From NCBI RefSeq assembly GCF_905115235.1, contig NC_051849.1:188793786-188857785 (forward strand): a stretch of 64,000 bases of DNA, in the 5' to 3' direction. The notes beneath the pieces were generated by a model. That model did not search any database, was not told where the DNA came from, and saw only the letters and a list, made by a program, of their open reading frames with translations. The position numbers were made by a program, and so were the translations under genes. This DNA comes from Hermetia illucens. Lineage: Eukaryota; Arthropoda; Insecta; Diptera; Stratiomyidae. Of this stretch, positions 1 to 11,818 are shown one piece after another; position 1 is the stretch's first letter, and each line of letters begins with the position of its first letter.

Positions 1-1975
1 CTCACATCCTGGATATTTTTGAGCGCATAAATAGTTACAACATCTTGTCTATGATCTTCCAATATATTCATTGCTTCTTTCGCGGATTGCACGCCTTCCA
101 TCGATTTATTATTAATACTTAGAATTCTATCACCTACATCTAGTTCCGGTTCAAAACTGGCCAATGAATTTTGCTGGATCTTCGAAATAAATACTCCAGT
201 TTCTAAATTCAAGCCATGATTCGGATTATCTTGAAGATTAAGATGGACGGTGTACATATGTCGTTTGCTCTGTTTCGTGCGGCAAATAAGAAGCGTACAC
301 CGCGGAGCATTAGATCTAATTGCATCAATCACAATTCGCTTTGAAATCGCCTGGCAATCCATATCGTTCACTTTTACGATTACATCGTTAATCTTGAGCT
401 TGCCAAAAGCCGGAGACTGATTCGTAATCCCGCAAATAAGCTGACGATTTCCTGAATCATCCAAAACTATTCCGATATCATCATTTTGATGATAATTTGT
501 AAGTTCTACTTCAAAAAAGTCCACAAAATCTGATGGAGGGGCACTGAATCTGAAACTACGTCTAGAATTTGACATTTGCGAATCCAACTGATCCTTCAGA
601 ATATCCACTTCTTTGCACGCTTCATCCTTTTGCTTTTTAATCTTTTCACTGTCTCGAATAGCTGACAACCAATCGGATATAGCCTTATCTCTTTCTTTAC
701 GCAACTCATCACAGAGTGTCTTAACCGAATCCCGTTCTTGGACAATTTTCTCTCGTTCTGAAATTGCCCAATCACGGCGACTTTTCGCAATTTCAGTTTC
801 TTGAACAGCTTTGTCTACTTCACCACGCGCTTTTTCTAGAGCCTTTCTCAGTTTCTCAACTTCTTTGAAATCCTCATTAGCTTCAGAGAACTCCTTACTC
901 CAGTTACTTTCTCGCGACTTCAACAATTCTCTCTTTTCCAGCTTTTCTACTTTCTGCTTCAATTCATAATTATTCTGCTGTAAAATCTTCAGCTCATTCT
1001 TTATCCTCGCTTCATCTTTCTTTTTCTGTTCGAGCTCTTTACACACTGCAACCAGATCATCACTCACCTTCTGGCTTTCCTGCAGGACATTATCTTTTTC
1101 CGATAGTATTTGATCGAGTTCTTCTTTAACCCGATTACGGTCCATTTTCGTCATTATCACTTCATTGCCGCGTGCCAGCAATAAAGCCTGAATCTCCTTC
1201 ATTTCCTTCTCCTGCTGCATGATCAATTGATCGCGAGCTTCGCGAAAGACTTTTTTCTCGCGCTCGAGCTCTGAATACGCCGCCGATAGCTCAACCAAAA
1301 GCTTATCCTTTTCAGCACATAACGCCCCGTGCTCATTATTGAGATCATTATAAAGCTTTTTGCAAATTTTCAACTCTTCTAAATATTTGCTACTCTCAAT
1401 ACACCCTCCTTCACACGCTTTATGCGGCAAATCGGAGTAATGATCATACAATTGAAAACCTGGTTGACTGTTAGCGATACTCTCCTTTTCCTGTTTCTTA
1501 ACAGATTCCATGAAACGACGCAGTTTACGTTCCAAGTGAACATTTTGTTGCGTTAAACGGGAATTTTCGTTTGTCAAATCAGCATATTTACTACGTTCTT
1601 TGGCGGACGACTCCAGCTGCTTCATCGCCGCCATGTACTGCTCCCGGAAGAACTGCAGCTCTGACTGCATTTCTTTGTAGCTCCTCATTGTTTCGCTATG
1701 TTGCATTCGCAAATCGCCTAACTCCATCATAGCCTGGTCAAATTGCTGTTTAATTATGTCACATTTTTTACTAGGATTATTATTGTTAATATTTGCAGTT
1801 GTGCTGCCACTGCTGTTGGATGAGGGCCGTATAGTCCGCTCTGTCGTATAGCCAACGTAATCGGAACTCTCTGCAAGACAGGTTTACATTAAACTGAAGA
1901 AATAATTAATATTCAATGAGGGTCGTTACCTTCCTGACTACTATTGCTAGTTAGTGATAGGTCACCCGAAGCCAT
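1..1975 (-). CDS. dlg5: Discs large 5 (Dlg5), N-terminal part: coiled coil plus two PDZ domains; runs off the left edge
   Basis: This is a MAGUK-family scaffold protein that acts at cell junctions and in polarity in animals. Two coding exons are visible on the minus strand. Exon 1 (1975-1930) starts ATG GCT TCG and encodes MASGDLSLTSNSSQE, ending at a GTAACG donor. Exon 2 (1870 down to 1) follows a TTGCAG acceptor and is open to the window edge, giving about 638 residues. Residues ~40-440 are a long, highly charged coiled coil rich in Glu, Lys and Arg. Two PDZ domains follow, at about 465-550 (carboxylate loop region near DDIGIVLDD) and 553-638 (HGLNLETGVFISKI, then DVGDRILSINN). Known Dlg5 proteins continue with further PDZ, SH3 and guanylate-kinase-like domains, which would lie beyond the edge. 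The order coiled coil then paired PDZ, with no L27 domain, fits Dlg5 rather than Dlg1-4. The exon is intact. The 58-bp intron between the exons is typical of flies. Confidence 0.9.
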
Positions 1976-2640
1976 TTTTGCTAATTAGTTTACTACTTAG
2001 AACTAGAAAGAGAAGAGAAGAGAGACTATGATATGTAATGTCTGGACTTCACTACAAACAATTTAAATTTAGGAAAGAACAATGAAATACTAATCTCAGA
2101 AGTCAGCTCGCATTCAAATATTTGAACAGGTTGTCAGATATTAGGGAATAAACGGCTATTTATCGAGAGCTAACTACATTCGAAGGTACATGCGCGTATT
2201 CGAACTAAGGCAAGCATTTCTATAAAGTAAGAATGGTAAGAATACTCTCCAAAATCTCAGCACTTCACGTCGATCGAAAACACATCTAGGACGTGGTGAT
2301 AACACTGCCAAGACGATTTCATCAGGCACTGCCTTACGCTTATGCCCTTGGGACGCTACCCTCGAAAGCGGCTACAGATTGTGTTTGCTCCGGTAGTTTA
2401 AAAAAACCGACAATGGTATGAATTATGTTCCTCAGTACCGCCAGGTTTGGAGCCTTGACTGATATCATCTACGACACATACTTTCATTTTGGGATAGAGT
2501 GGTCCTGAGCTCGTCATCTGGTTAATAACGGGCTGCAGCAACTTGAGGAGCAATTTACTACTTCGGTGTAGTGCACGGACCACTCCTTCAGTAAAAGCCG
2601 TGATCGGAGAAAACTAACTTCACCGTACTGCATCCTACCT
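1976..2640. other. Dlg5 upstream region, no gene seen
   Basis: This stretch holds the 5' flank and probable promoter of Dlg5. No open frame with recognisable similarity is present. The right part (from about 2300) may be eroded R1-type LINE sequence leading into the next element, but I could not confirm it. Confidence 0.4.
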
Positions 2641-3180
2641 GGTCACACGCTTCCATCAATGGGGTGTAAAGCGATTGACCTGTTCCTTCAGATTGGGAGT
2701 TTCGGAGCGATAGGCTTAGAACCCGTCATTCACCAAAAAAGCAAATCAAGATCAAGGGGCAGATGGACTGCGCGGCACATCGACAATTTAGACCCGTGGA
2801 AGAACCGAACGCACGGCGAGATTCATTACTTCCTTACCAAACTTCTAAGCAGCCACGGAGGTTTTCAGTCTTACCTCCACAGGATTGCAAAGGCGCGATC
2901 TCCTGATTATGTGCTCTGCAATGGAGCGGTGGACGAAGCTGAACGTAACTTTTTCTTTTGCGAGACGGCTTTCGTCCGCAACTTTATGCAAACACAGGGA
3001 AGCTCCCTCTAGACAACATTGTCAGAGAGATACTGAAGGGCGCTGGCAACTGGAATCGCGTTGCGCATTATGTTTGGGCTCTTCTTATTGCGAAGAAAAT
3101 TGAACTCTACCGGCGGAGGGATCGCCTCCCCTCCGGTTGGTGAAAGAGATACCCTGATTTGAAGGCTCCCAAAGCCGGGA
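2640..3180 (+). mobile_element. R1-clade LINE, 3' terminal fragment
   Basis: The frame around 2659-3012 carries the typical end of an R1-type ORF2: a basic Trp-containing start, HGEIHYFLTKLLSSHGGF, YLHRIAKARSPDY, a decayed zinc-finger stretch, then (in a neighbouring frame, 2999-3140) a DNIV...GNWNRVAHYVWALL tail. Only the extreme C-terminus and 3' UTR survive and the frame is broken. R1 elements insert by target-primed reverse transcription, so 5' truncation is expected. Confidence 0.65.
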
Positions 3181-3329
3181 GAGCGAGAGTGCTATCCCGA
3201 AGTAATGTGCCAAACGGTCCCAGGCTAGTTCTCTGATAACAGGGACGTGTTTAGTTAGTAGTCCAACAGCGTACACTATGTCCACAAACGGATTCACCTA
3301 CCCTACTCAAAAAAAACTCCAACTCTAAC

Positions 3330-4535
3330 TGAGGAAAGAAGCCTGGACTATCCGACTCATTGCCTGCAGTCATATCATCAAACGACAACCGCCAATTCCT
3401 CATTGACTTTGCAAGTAGCAAAAATTTTATTACAAAATCGATATGCTTCGACGAACGCATACACAAAAGGATGTGGGCGTCCCCAGATGCATTGCCTTCA
3501 ACTAGATACACCACGTCCTCATCACCAAAATGTGATCATCCAGCATGCTCAACATAAGATCATATCAAAGAGGTGTCGAATCTCAAAGACCCGCAGAATA
3601 AAAACCAACCCACTTCGCAAATTTGAGGTTGGAAAACTAAAAAAATGATTTAATAGCGGAAGAGTACAAGACAAAACTGGAAGAACGATTAGGTCCTATT
3701 CTCCAGAATTTCACGGGGAAGCCCAACGCCGAGGAAATGATTGATTTGATGATCAATACCAGGAAACGCTTGACAGGAAAAACGGGGATTACGGAGAACA
3801 TATAGAACGAAACACAAAGACAAAGAGAAAAATTATCAAAATCTTTGACGAAGAGCTAGCAAAACATTAAGGCAAAAGAAAAGAAAACATTAAGGCAAAA
3901 AAAAGAAAACATTTTGACAAGAAATTAAATGAAATTGACGAGACACTTTGTGAGCAACAACACAAATAAGCTTACAAAGTAGTGAAGAACCTGAGGCTTG
4001 GATATCAATCTATCTTTTGGGAAAGGAAAAACGGGGCAGTCAATGGAGACAAAAGTGAAACACATGAGAAATAAGCATCTTATTTCTCATATACAACTCA
4101 ATCACCAAAACATACACGAATTATGATCCAGCATAACAGAATGATTGAACCGCCAATATTGGAATAAATAGAGTGAGCCATTTTTTAAAAAGGCGCCAGG
4201 CATAGATGACATCCCCAACTGAACTCATCAAATCAGGCGGCCCATGGACCATAAAAGCTGTCTATAATTTCGTTATTTCCAACTGGAACAGAAAACAAAC
4301 TCCGCGAGATTTGTCAAAAAGTGTGATACGCCCTATTCACAAAAAAGATGACAAGTTGACATGCGAAAATTACAGAGGCATCTTACTACTTTGTACGTCC
4401 TATAAAATCTTCACGAAAATACTAGAGAAAAGAATTAGACTGAACGCCAATAAGACGGTTGGTGCACATAAAGCAGGTTCTCAGACTGAGAGATCGACAA
4501 TTGGCCAGCTATTTACGGTCAAATAGATGTTAGAA
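3330..4535 (+). mobile_element. RTE-like LINE, endonuclease end and partial reverse transcriptase
   Basis: The piece begins inside an endonuclease domain (SNDNRQFLIDFASSKNF, then IHKRMWASPD near 3350-3530). It passes through a basic linker and ends in reverse transcriptase motifs: a degraded PGIDDIPTELIKSGGP (4195-4250) and KSVIRPIHKKDDK with CENYRGILLL and YKIFTKIL (4315-4440). Palm motifs after that point are missing. Many stops and frame shifts show it is dead. It is a different lineage from the RTE-I family found elsewhere in the window. Confidence 0.6.
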
Positions 4536-4539
4536 AAAT

Positions 4540-4690
4540 GCTGGTAGCCCAACGCGATGGTCGAGGGGGTAGGGCGTCAGCCTCGCAATCTCACTGCTGT
4601 GGATTCGAATCCCAGCCGTCGTGGGTGTCCGTATTCGTCTTGTGTTTGTCTGTGTGATGATGATGAAACTGAAGCACAATCTAACTGTGT
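4540..4690 (+). repeat. tRNA-derived SINE-like unit
   Basis: A polymerase III-type internal promoter is visible: an A-box-like TGGTCGAGGGGG at 4558-4569 and a near-consensus B box, GGATTCGAATCCC, at 4601-4613, spaced about 35 bases apart as in tRNA genes. A tRNA-like body leads into an unrelated tail with short GTGATGATGATGA repeats (about 4653-4668). The tRNA cloverleaf does not close cleanly, so a functional tRNA gene is unlikely. It lies exactly between two LINE fragments. Confidence 0.5.
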
Positions 4691-6440
4691 AGATGCCCTA
4701 TACACCACCAAGGAGTGAACAGGGAAAACTAACACTAGATACGTTTCCGATACTTGACAATCTTGTTCTTGCCGCAAGGGGACGTATTCCGAGGATGATT
4801 GCCGGTGACTTCAATGCTTGGGCTGTTGAGTGGGGTAGCAGAGAAACAAATGAGAGTAGGCACAGTTGGATATATAATAGTTTTACCCAACGAAAGTGAT
4901 GTAAACACCTCTCAGAAAGGGGGTCTGCCTCATCGTAGGCCTAACCTTTGTCCGCTCTGCACTGGTGCGTGGTATGTCCTTGTACGTCAGCGAAAACTAC
5001 AACCGCAACGATCACCAGGCAATCTTCTTTGAGCTATGGGAGCAGCCACAGGGCAGAGAACCATCATGCTCGAAACGTAAAAAGATTCCGCGCTAGTCTA
5101 CAAAAGCACTGGATAAGCAGACCTTCATAGAGGTGGGGAAGGGAGGTAGACCAACCAAGCCAGAAGGGTGGCTCAGAGGGCGATAGGTAGAATTAATCAG
5201 GAGCAAAAAGAGCTCTACTCGAAAGCGGACGTAACCAAGGGGGAGCACCTATAGAATCATGATGAGGCGATTCAGAAGCCATTCGTCTCCACGGATCACG
5301 TGCCCTACCCTCTTGTTAAAAATCATCCAGGAGTTATTACCCCAGTAAGAGGAGGGAAGGGCACTCACAGCTTCCAACAATCTGTGAATGTGACAACAAT
5401 ACTGCAAATCAACAGAGATAAGTTACTGGAGATCTGCGGCAGAATAGGAGACAACAAAGCTCCAGAACTGGATGGTATACCGAATAGGGCCCTTGAATTT
5501 GCCATGAAATCCAAACAAGACATGCTCACTGAATTGTTCGAAGGGTGTATGTTCGAGGGGATATTTCCTGCGGCATGGAAGCGGCAGAAGTTAGTACTAC
5601 CGCTTAAGGCTGGTAAATCGCCAGGTGAGCCAACCTCCTACAGTCCTATATGTCTTTTAGACACTGTGGGGAAAAAGATAGAGTGAATAATCTATAGTAG
5701 ATTACTTCCGCTTGTTGAGAACCAAACAGGCCTCTTAGATCGACAGTATGGGTTCCGTAAAGCAACATCAACTAATGATGCCATCAAATTATTTGCTGGC
5801 TTGGCCGAAGATGCAATTCACGGAAAAGGTAACATCAACAGATGATTCTGGACGCAAAAAATCCAGTCATTTCTACCAATTGGAAACTAATCTCTAGCGA
5901 AGGTTGGTATTCCCGCCTATTTCGCACCTATTGTCAATAGCTATTTACAAGAACGGAGACTCTGGTATGACACCGATGACGAACCGAAGGAGTTTGTTGT
6001 CTCCGCGGGTGTTCCACGTGGCTCTGTACTGAGCCCTGCCTGCTGTGAAATATCATCTACAAAGATGTTATAATATTAATCTTTCGATTCAGGAAGGAGC
6101 TACGGTAGTGAGTTGAGCCGAAATCATCTCAGGAATGATGCCAATTGAGCATTGGGAACGCTCGGAAAAGGGTCGGTTGACAAACAGGATCATCCCTGCC
6201 TGCCATAAAGGAGTGGTTGGAGAGGCAGCACAGTAAGACTAATTTCAATCTTACCAGTTTTTCGCGGAGTATTGAGTGGAGTATATCGCCTCACCCGATT
6301 GTCCAAACTGCGATTACGTACACCGCGTAAAGACGAACGGTGATCAATGCAAAGCGAGCTGACCCCGCCCCATAAGTAATACCTAATAGTGGTTCCACTG
6401 GGCATGAGGAGAGTCAAGGGAGGTTTTACAGCCACAAATC
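4690..6440 (+). mobile_element. R1-clade LINE, decayed endonuclease, RT and C-terminal finger
   Basis: The endonuclease shows RIPRMIAGDFNAWAVEWGS (4785-4840). The reverse transcriptase shows KAPELDGIPNRAL (5455-5495), FPAAWKRQKLVLPLKAGK, a degraded PTSYSPICLLDTVGK and RQYGFRKATSTNDAI (5740-5790), then WYDTDDEPKEFV and GVPRGSVLSPA (5960-6045). After a gap, SEKGRLTNRIIP and SPDCPNCDY (6150-6320) mark the R1-type C-terminal domain. The reading frame shifts several times. It is a pseudogene-grade copy with internal deletions. Confidence 0.65.
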
Positions 6441-6639
6441 TCACAGAATGGCTTGTCCAGGCCAGGGTCTTTTTAAAACTGTCACCTCCTAAAAGAAAAA
6501 TATGCGTTTGAGATAAACGTCGAATTAAAGGAAGGAGCGAGGGATGGCCCCTTGCTAAGGGCTAAGGGTGGGAAGTTAATATTTGTTATAAGATCCCCTC
6601 TCGCAATTTGGAGATCTCCATTGATATTTACTTTCTTCT

Positions 6640-6925
6640 TTTTCTCCTTCTTTACCCTTTGTTCCGTTCAGCAGCGGCATCGTCTACATCAAGTTCACAT
6701 TTTTTTCCATCATAGGCTTCATCACTATTAAGCATATCAAACCATCGTTATTTCGTTCGGCGTCATCCATCGTAAACCTCTCTTGTAGTTTTTCCATGAT
6801 GGATGCGACCCCACATTCGTTCACTGTCTTTGGTAATTGACCATCACTTCGAACCATAGAACGAACGACTCCGCAATAGATTTTCGGAGGTGAGACCTTC
6901 GATGCCGCAATTGATATTTTTGTTT
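6640..6925 (-). mobile_element. RTE-type LINE 3' end fragment
   Basis: Read on the minus strand, the sequence resembles the end of RTE/BovB ORF2: a degraded Arg-rich segment, then an Ala-Glu-Arg-Asn-Lys-like ending, and finally an A/G-rich 3' tail (minus-strand AAGGAGAAAAAGAAG at about 6640-6655). It butts directly against the RTE-I copy that starts near 6930. Only the 3' scrap remains. Confidence 0.45.
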
Positions 6926-6929
6926 TTCA

Positions 6930-9540
6930 TATACCAAGGTGGTCAAAGGGAAGTATAGGTCTCTGGGCGAAACGTGGATTGATACCCACCATGGAGCATA
7001 AAACCTGGGAAACGCCTGCTGAATCAACACCAACAGCTCTACTAACAAACCCTATCTCCACCTGCACGCTACAGGAGATGCATTGGACAGGGACCGGTTT
7101 TCTGGAGAAGAGCCGCTACACCATATATTATAGCGGCCATCCAGTAAACCATGTGCTCGGAGTAGGTTTCTTAGTCTACCAAAAAATGAAACCTGCTGTT
7201 ATCGGCTTTGAAAACATAAACGAACGGTTATGCACTGTGTGCTTGCGAGGCAAATTTAGAAATATAAGCCTCATTAACATTCACGCCCCTACAGAGGAAA
7301 CTGCACAGTCGGAGAAGGATATCTTCTACGAGGCAGTAGAACGAACCCCCGAAGCCTGCCCCAGCTATGATATCAAAATCATACTTGGGGATTTTAACAG
7401 CCAAGTAGGGACGGAGCCCGTATTCAGGCGATACGTTGACTCTCATTGCTTACATCAAAATACAAATGATAGTGGACTGCGGATTATTCAATTAGCAGTT
7501 TCACACGAAATGATTGTTGGAAGTACCTGATTTGTTATCATAAATACGGGCACAAACATACTCGGCACCAGCCGCTAGCTACGGAACTGAAGAATGCCGC
7601 ATATCGAGTAATGTTGTATTCTCAAAGAACGCGGGCACGCGCAGAGACTTATCAAGAAATCCGTCGAGCAGAGAAGGGACTTCACAGACGGAAAAAGGAA
7701 GCCTGGGAGAACCGACAAGAAAAGTACAGGGAGCAACTGCACCAGGCACAAAAGGCGGAAGTTTTACCAACAAGTCAGCAGGATGAAAACTTACACACCT
7801 CGATGTTCATCCTGCCGAAGCAAAAAGGGAATCTAATTTCCGACAGAATAGGCATATTGGAGCGATGGGTTAAGTACTTTGATGAACTGCTCAACAACCA
7901 GCATATCGGCGAGTTGGAGGCCCCGCCAAATGAAGACGACGGACAAATACTGCCACCACCAAGTAAAGAAGAAACAGTTCGTGCAATTCATCGGCTTAAA
8001 AATCGTAAGTCGCCAGGAGCGATGAAATTACAGCCCAATTAGTTAAATATGGAGGCGACCAGTTACACCGAGTGGTTCATCAACTTGTGCTCAAGGTGTG
8101 GAACAGCAAATCAATGCCTGACGACTAGCAAAGAGGCATTATCTGTCCCATACATAAAAAGGGAGATATCACACAGTGCAGTAATTATAGAGGTATTACG
8201 TTGCTGAGTTCTATATATAAGATATTCTCCTCTATCTTGCTGGGCCGGATAGCCCCATACGCTCAGAACATCATTGGCCCATACCAAAGAAGCTTCACTC
8301 CAGTCTGCCAGGCAAATCAGCAACAGATCAGATTTTCTCTCTGCGGCAAGCGTTGGAGAAACTCTTGGAATATGGAAACCAATTGCACCATCTATCCATC
8401 GACTTTAAAGCCGCCTATGATAGCATAACCAGGGTAAAACTGTACACGGCCATGAGGGAATTCGGTATCCCGACCAAATTTATAAGACTGACTAGGCTGA
8501 CCCTGACCAACGTGCGAGGCCAGATAAAAGCAGCAGGATCACTCTCAAGACCATTCGACATCAACAACGGTCTACGACAAGGGGATGCATTATCATGCGT
8601 CCTCTTTAACCTGGCCCTCAAGAAAGTGCTCCGTGATGCTGAGGTAAATGCAAGAGGTACGATCCTCTTTAAGTCCACCCAACTACTGGCCTATGCTGAC
8701 GATATCGACATCATGGGAAGAACGATCCGAAACGTACAAACTGCCTACATCCAAATCAAACAGGCGACAATTGTCGCGAGATCTTGGGCTGCACATCAAT
8801 GCAGGCAAGACAACGTATATGGTGGCAACGTCGGCACTAAAAACCAACCAACAACATCAAACCGCACTAGTCAAACGGGAAAAATAAAGATATGAGACTA
8901 CAACTCTGAGACCGTTGATAATTTCTCCTATCTAGGGTCGAAAATCACAGCCGATAACAGCTACGATTATGAAATCCGCGCACGGTTGTTGTCAGCCAAC
9001 AGAGCCTATTTCAGCTTACAAAAACTGTTCCGCTCGAAACGTCTCACCATAGGGTGAAAGCTCTTACTGTACAAGACAATGATTTTGCCAGTCCTCATGT
9101 ATTCCTCGGAGACTTGAGTTCATAGTAAGAAAAATTGCGAACTCTTGGCCCCGTTCGAGAGAAGAATCCTCCGAAGAATTTTTGGCCCCCTACATGAGGT
9201 TGGACGATTCCGTAGCATACATAACGACAAAATCTATGAACGATATCATGACAGGTTATTGATAAAATCCGGCTCAATAGGTTACGGTGGGGAGGTCACT
9301 CAATTCGTATGGATGAGGATAATCCAGCCCGGAAAGTATATAAGAGCAATATCTATGATAGAAAAAGAAGACGAGGCAAACCCTGTCTGAGATGGAGCGA
9401 TGGCGTAGGTCAGGACACCAGACAGCTTTCATATATATCGAATTGGTAGACCTCGGCACAAAACCTGGATGTCTGGAGTTCCTTATTACGGCAGGCCTAG
9501 ACCGGATACCGGTTGTTGCGCCGTTGATAATGAATAATGA
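6930..9540 (+). mobile_element. RTE-I family LINE, copy A (most complete copy here)
   Basis: The endonuclease runs from about 7000 to 7530, with EMHWTGTGFLEKSRYTIYYS, INIHAPTEE and KIILGDFNSQVG. The middle region (7600-8040) is basic, with RRAEKGLHRRKKEAWENR. Reverse transcriptase motifs follow: a spacer with SNYRGITLLS in a shifted frame, FKAAYDSITRVKLYTAMREFG (8403-8465), NNGLRQGDALSCVLFNLALK (8562-8625) and YADDIDIMGRT (8690-8725). The C-terminal part (8930-9400) is in broken frames. The catalytic YADD is kept, but several stops and frame shifts make the copy dead. It is about 2.6 kb and is the best reference for the other copies in this window. Confidence 0.75.
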
Positions 9541-10085
9541 ACGCCACCCATACTTTTTCATTATTGCTCTTCTTCTTTTTCTTCAGCCTTTGTCCCGTTC
9601 ACAAGCGGGGTCGGCTCGTCGTAATCGGTTTCACCATTTGGCTCTATCAAATGCCTAATCTAGGTGCAATCTCGAGGCTTTTAAATCCCCATCCAGCGTA
9701 TCAACCCACCGTTGTTTTGGCCTGCCTTTTAGTCGTTTACCATCAACTTCGATGTTCAGACCACTCTTGGCAAGTGAATTCTCGTTAGCACGAATTACGT
9801 GACCATGCCAAAGCTTGTCACGCCACTAATCCAACGCAATATCTTCGTCTCCATTACCGCAAGACGCCTTTCATTGTCTTTTATAGTCGGCCAACACTCA
9901 GAACCATAGAAGGCAACAGAGCGGCCGATATTGCGGTAAATTTTCGATTTAAGACGTTTGTTGATACTTCGATCACAAAGAACACCAGCTGTGGAACGCC
10001 CCTATCCGGATTGCGTTAATGCGTGAAGCAATTTCATAACGCAGTTTAAATCGCTCAGTTCTGGGCAGATCGCTCCATTATTGTT
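9541..10085 (-). mobile_element. BovB-type RTE LINE, 3' end
   Basis: On the minus strand (10000 to 9541) the decayed frame reads YGSECWPTIKDNERRLAVME, then LRWISGVTSFG and a C-terminal GLNIEVDGK-like segment ending in DPAxxxD and an AAGAAGAAGAG-type tail. These are hallmark C-terminal motifs of RTE/BovB ORF2. The 3' end abuts the 3' end of RTE-I copy A tail to tail at about 9541. Confidence 0.65.
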
Positions 10086-11818
10086 GTCAACTTTAAATTC
10101 ATTTACTTCTTTTTGTTGACTGAAATTCGCTGTTGTTTGTCAAAGAATATTTGGCAGAGGAGCATTTGCTGGAAACTTTCCACGGCAGCTTCTCATCCAC
10201 ATATTTCTACTCATTAAATTCAATGTTTGTGTTTTCATTAGTTCTCGTTGAAAAACTTGCGAGACGCAAACTTTGCGCTTCTCTGGCGCAGCCAAGCACC
10301 TATCCAAGAAAGAAATTTCCACAAAACTTCATGCACCAATTACCTGCCTAACGAGCGAAAATCAACTATCCGCGAAATGCACAAATCATGCTCCAAAGTA
10401 GACTACAATTAGCGTTCGCAAAGCCTTACCTTATTTGTAATTAAAATTGTTTGCTGCCTACTGCGAAGCGAACATTGCAAAGTCCAGTGGCAAGTGCATC
10501 CCAATGACCTCACGACAAACAGGAATGAAATCATAGAACGCGGGCCCGGCCGAAAAACCACAACTTTCTTTTCGTCTGAGCGAATGGCCGTGCAGCCATC
10601 TCAAGTGCCCAAAACGCAACCTGCGGAGGCCACAAAGGCAGTTTTCGTCGTGGCAATTTGTTTGTGTTATTTTCACTGCACCTCGCGAGCACCAAGCGCA
10701 GCCACAGCGGAACCGAACTCGACGGCCAGCAGCTCCACCAGATCACCAGCGACCACCCAAATCCAGTTCATTTTCTATTTCTTTTTTCCCCACAAATTCA
10801 GGAATTTGCACATACCGAGTCACTTGCACTGCAGACCCCGCTGGCCCCGCGCCGTTCCTACTTCCGAAATCTCTACCGAGACCTTCACTAAACAGTTACT
10901 TTCGGGGAGCACATCAACACAATTTTCACGTCGATCCGGCTGCCGTTGGAGCGCACGAATCACACGCAAAATGCCATACGAGGCATCCAAGCAGACGAAA
11001 TGCGAATTGTCGAGAAACCAAAAATGGGGATCATCTGACGGATGGGACGGGACCGTAATGTGACGTTGTCGCGAGAACCTCCGGTCGCAGGATCTCGAAA
11101 CCCAAATAACAAAGTTTCCAATGGGCTTTCACGGTAAGAACGAAACTCGCGTATTTCTCGCAAGATATTTTCTAATACGAAAATTATATGCGAAACGCGG
11201 TTGGAACTGGAAAAACGAGAAACCGCACTGCACAAAACCAAAGGAAAACTTGTCGGCTGCCACCCCACCTCGTTCAAATGTCAAAAATTAATCTATTTGG
11301 GGAGCCAGCGTAGAAAAAAAACAGTAAGAAATTCATGAATGAACTGGTATGGTGTGTGAACTGACGGGTAGGTGGCAGTGCAGCAATTCACTAAATTTAA
11401 AGCTTTTCGCAGGATACCTAAATCATTTGAGTAAAATTCTGAAAGTTTTTACATTTTAAGGACCCGTTGATTGTCCTTAGAAAGAATTCGGCTTTTAAGG
11501 AGCAAAAATATACTACACTACAAAAGGATGTTCGCCTAAACATCACAAACTTCACACGGCAATCCGTCGAGGCCAAAGACCTTATCAAACACTTGTCATC
11601 GCCCGACTTGACATAAGTCACTTCAATCCGGAGATCGGCCATCAAGATTGAGAGTTTTTTTTGGGTCGGGGGATTTAACTGCATTTCGTTGCCAAACAAG
11701 AACATTTTCACTGGCTTGCATTTAGTTAACAAAAGGAAAAGCTACGTGTCATCTTTCACTGTACATTTGCTCAAGTTGGACATTTCGTTGGAACGAGGAA
11801 CTGTTTGATAACGCAAAG
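10086..11818. promoter_or_regulatory. Upstream region and probable promoter/5' UTR of capping protein beta
   Basis: No supported gene lies here. The block 10480-11280 is visibly richer in G+C than its flanks and contains several overlapping open frames on both strands (one of 189 codons at 10494-11063) with low-complexity Ser/Thr/Pro composition and no recognisable domain. I read it as promoter or untranslated exon sequence of cpb, or of an unseen divergent transcript. No TATA box was identified. Confidence 0.35.

Noticed and set aside
4540-4620. Functional tRNA gene
   Set aside because: B box is good but the arms do not pair into a complete cloverleaf; a SINE or tRNA pseudogene is more likely.
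10494-11063. 189-codon plus-strand open frame
   Set aside because: Low-complexity composition, overlapping frames on both strands, no domain and no splice or start context.
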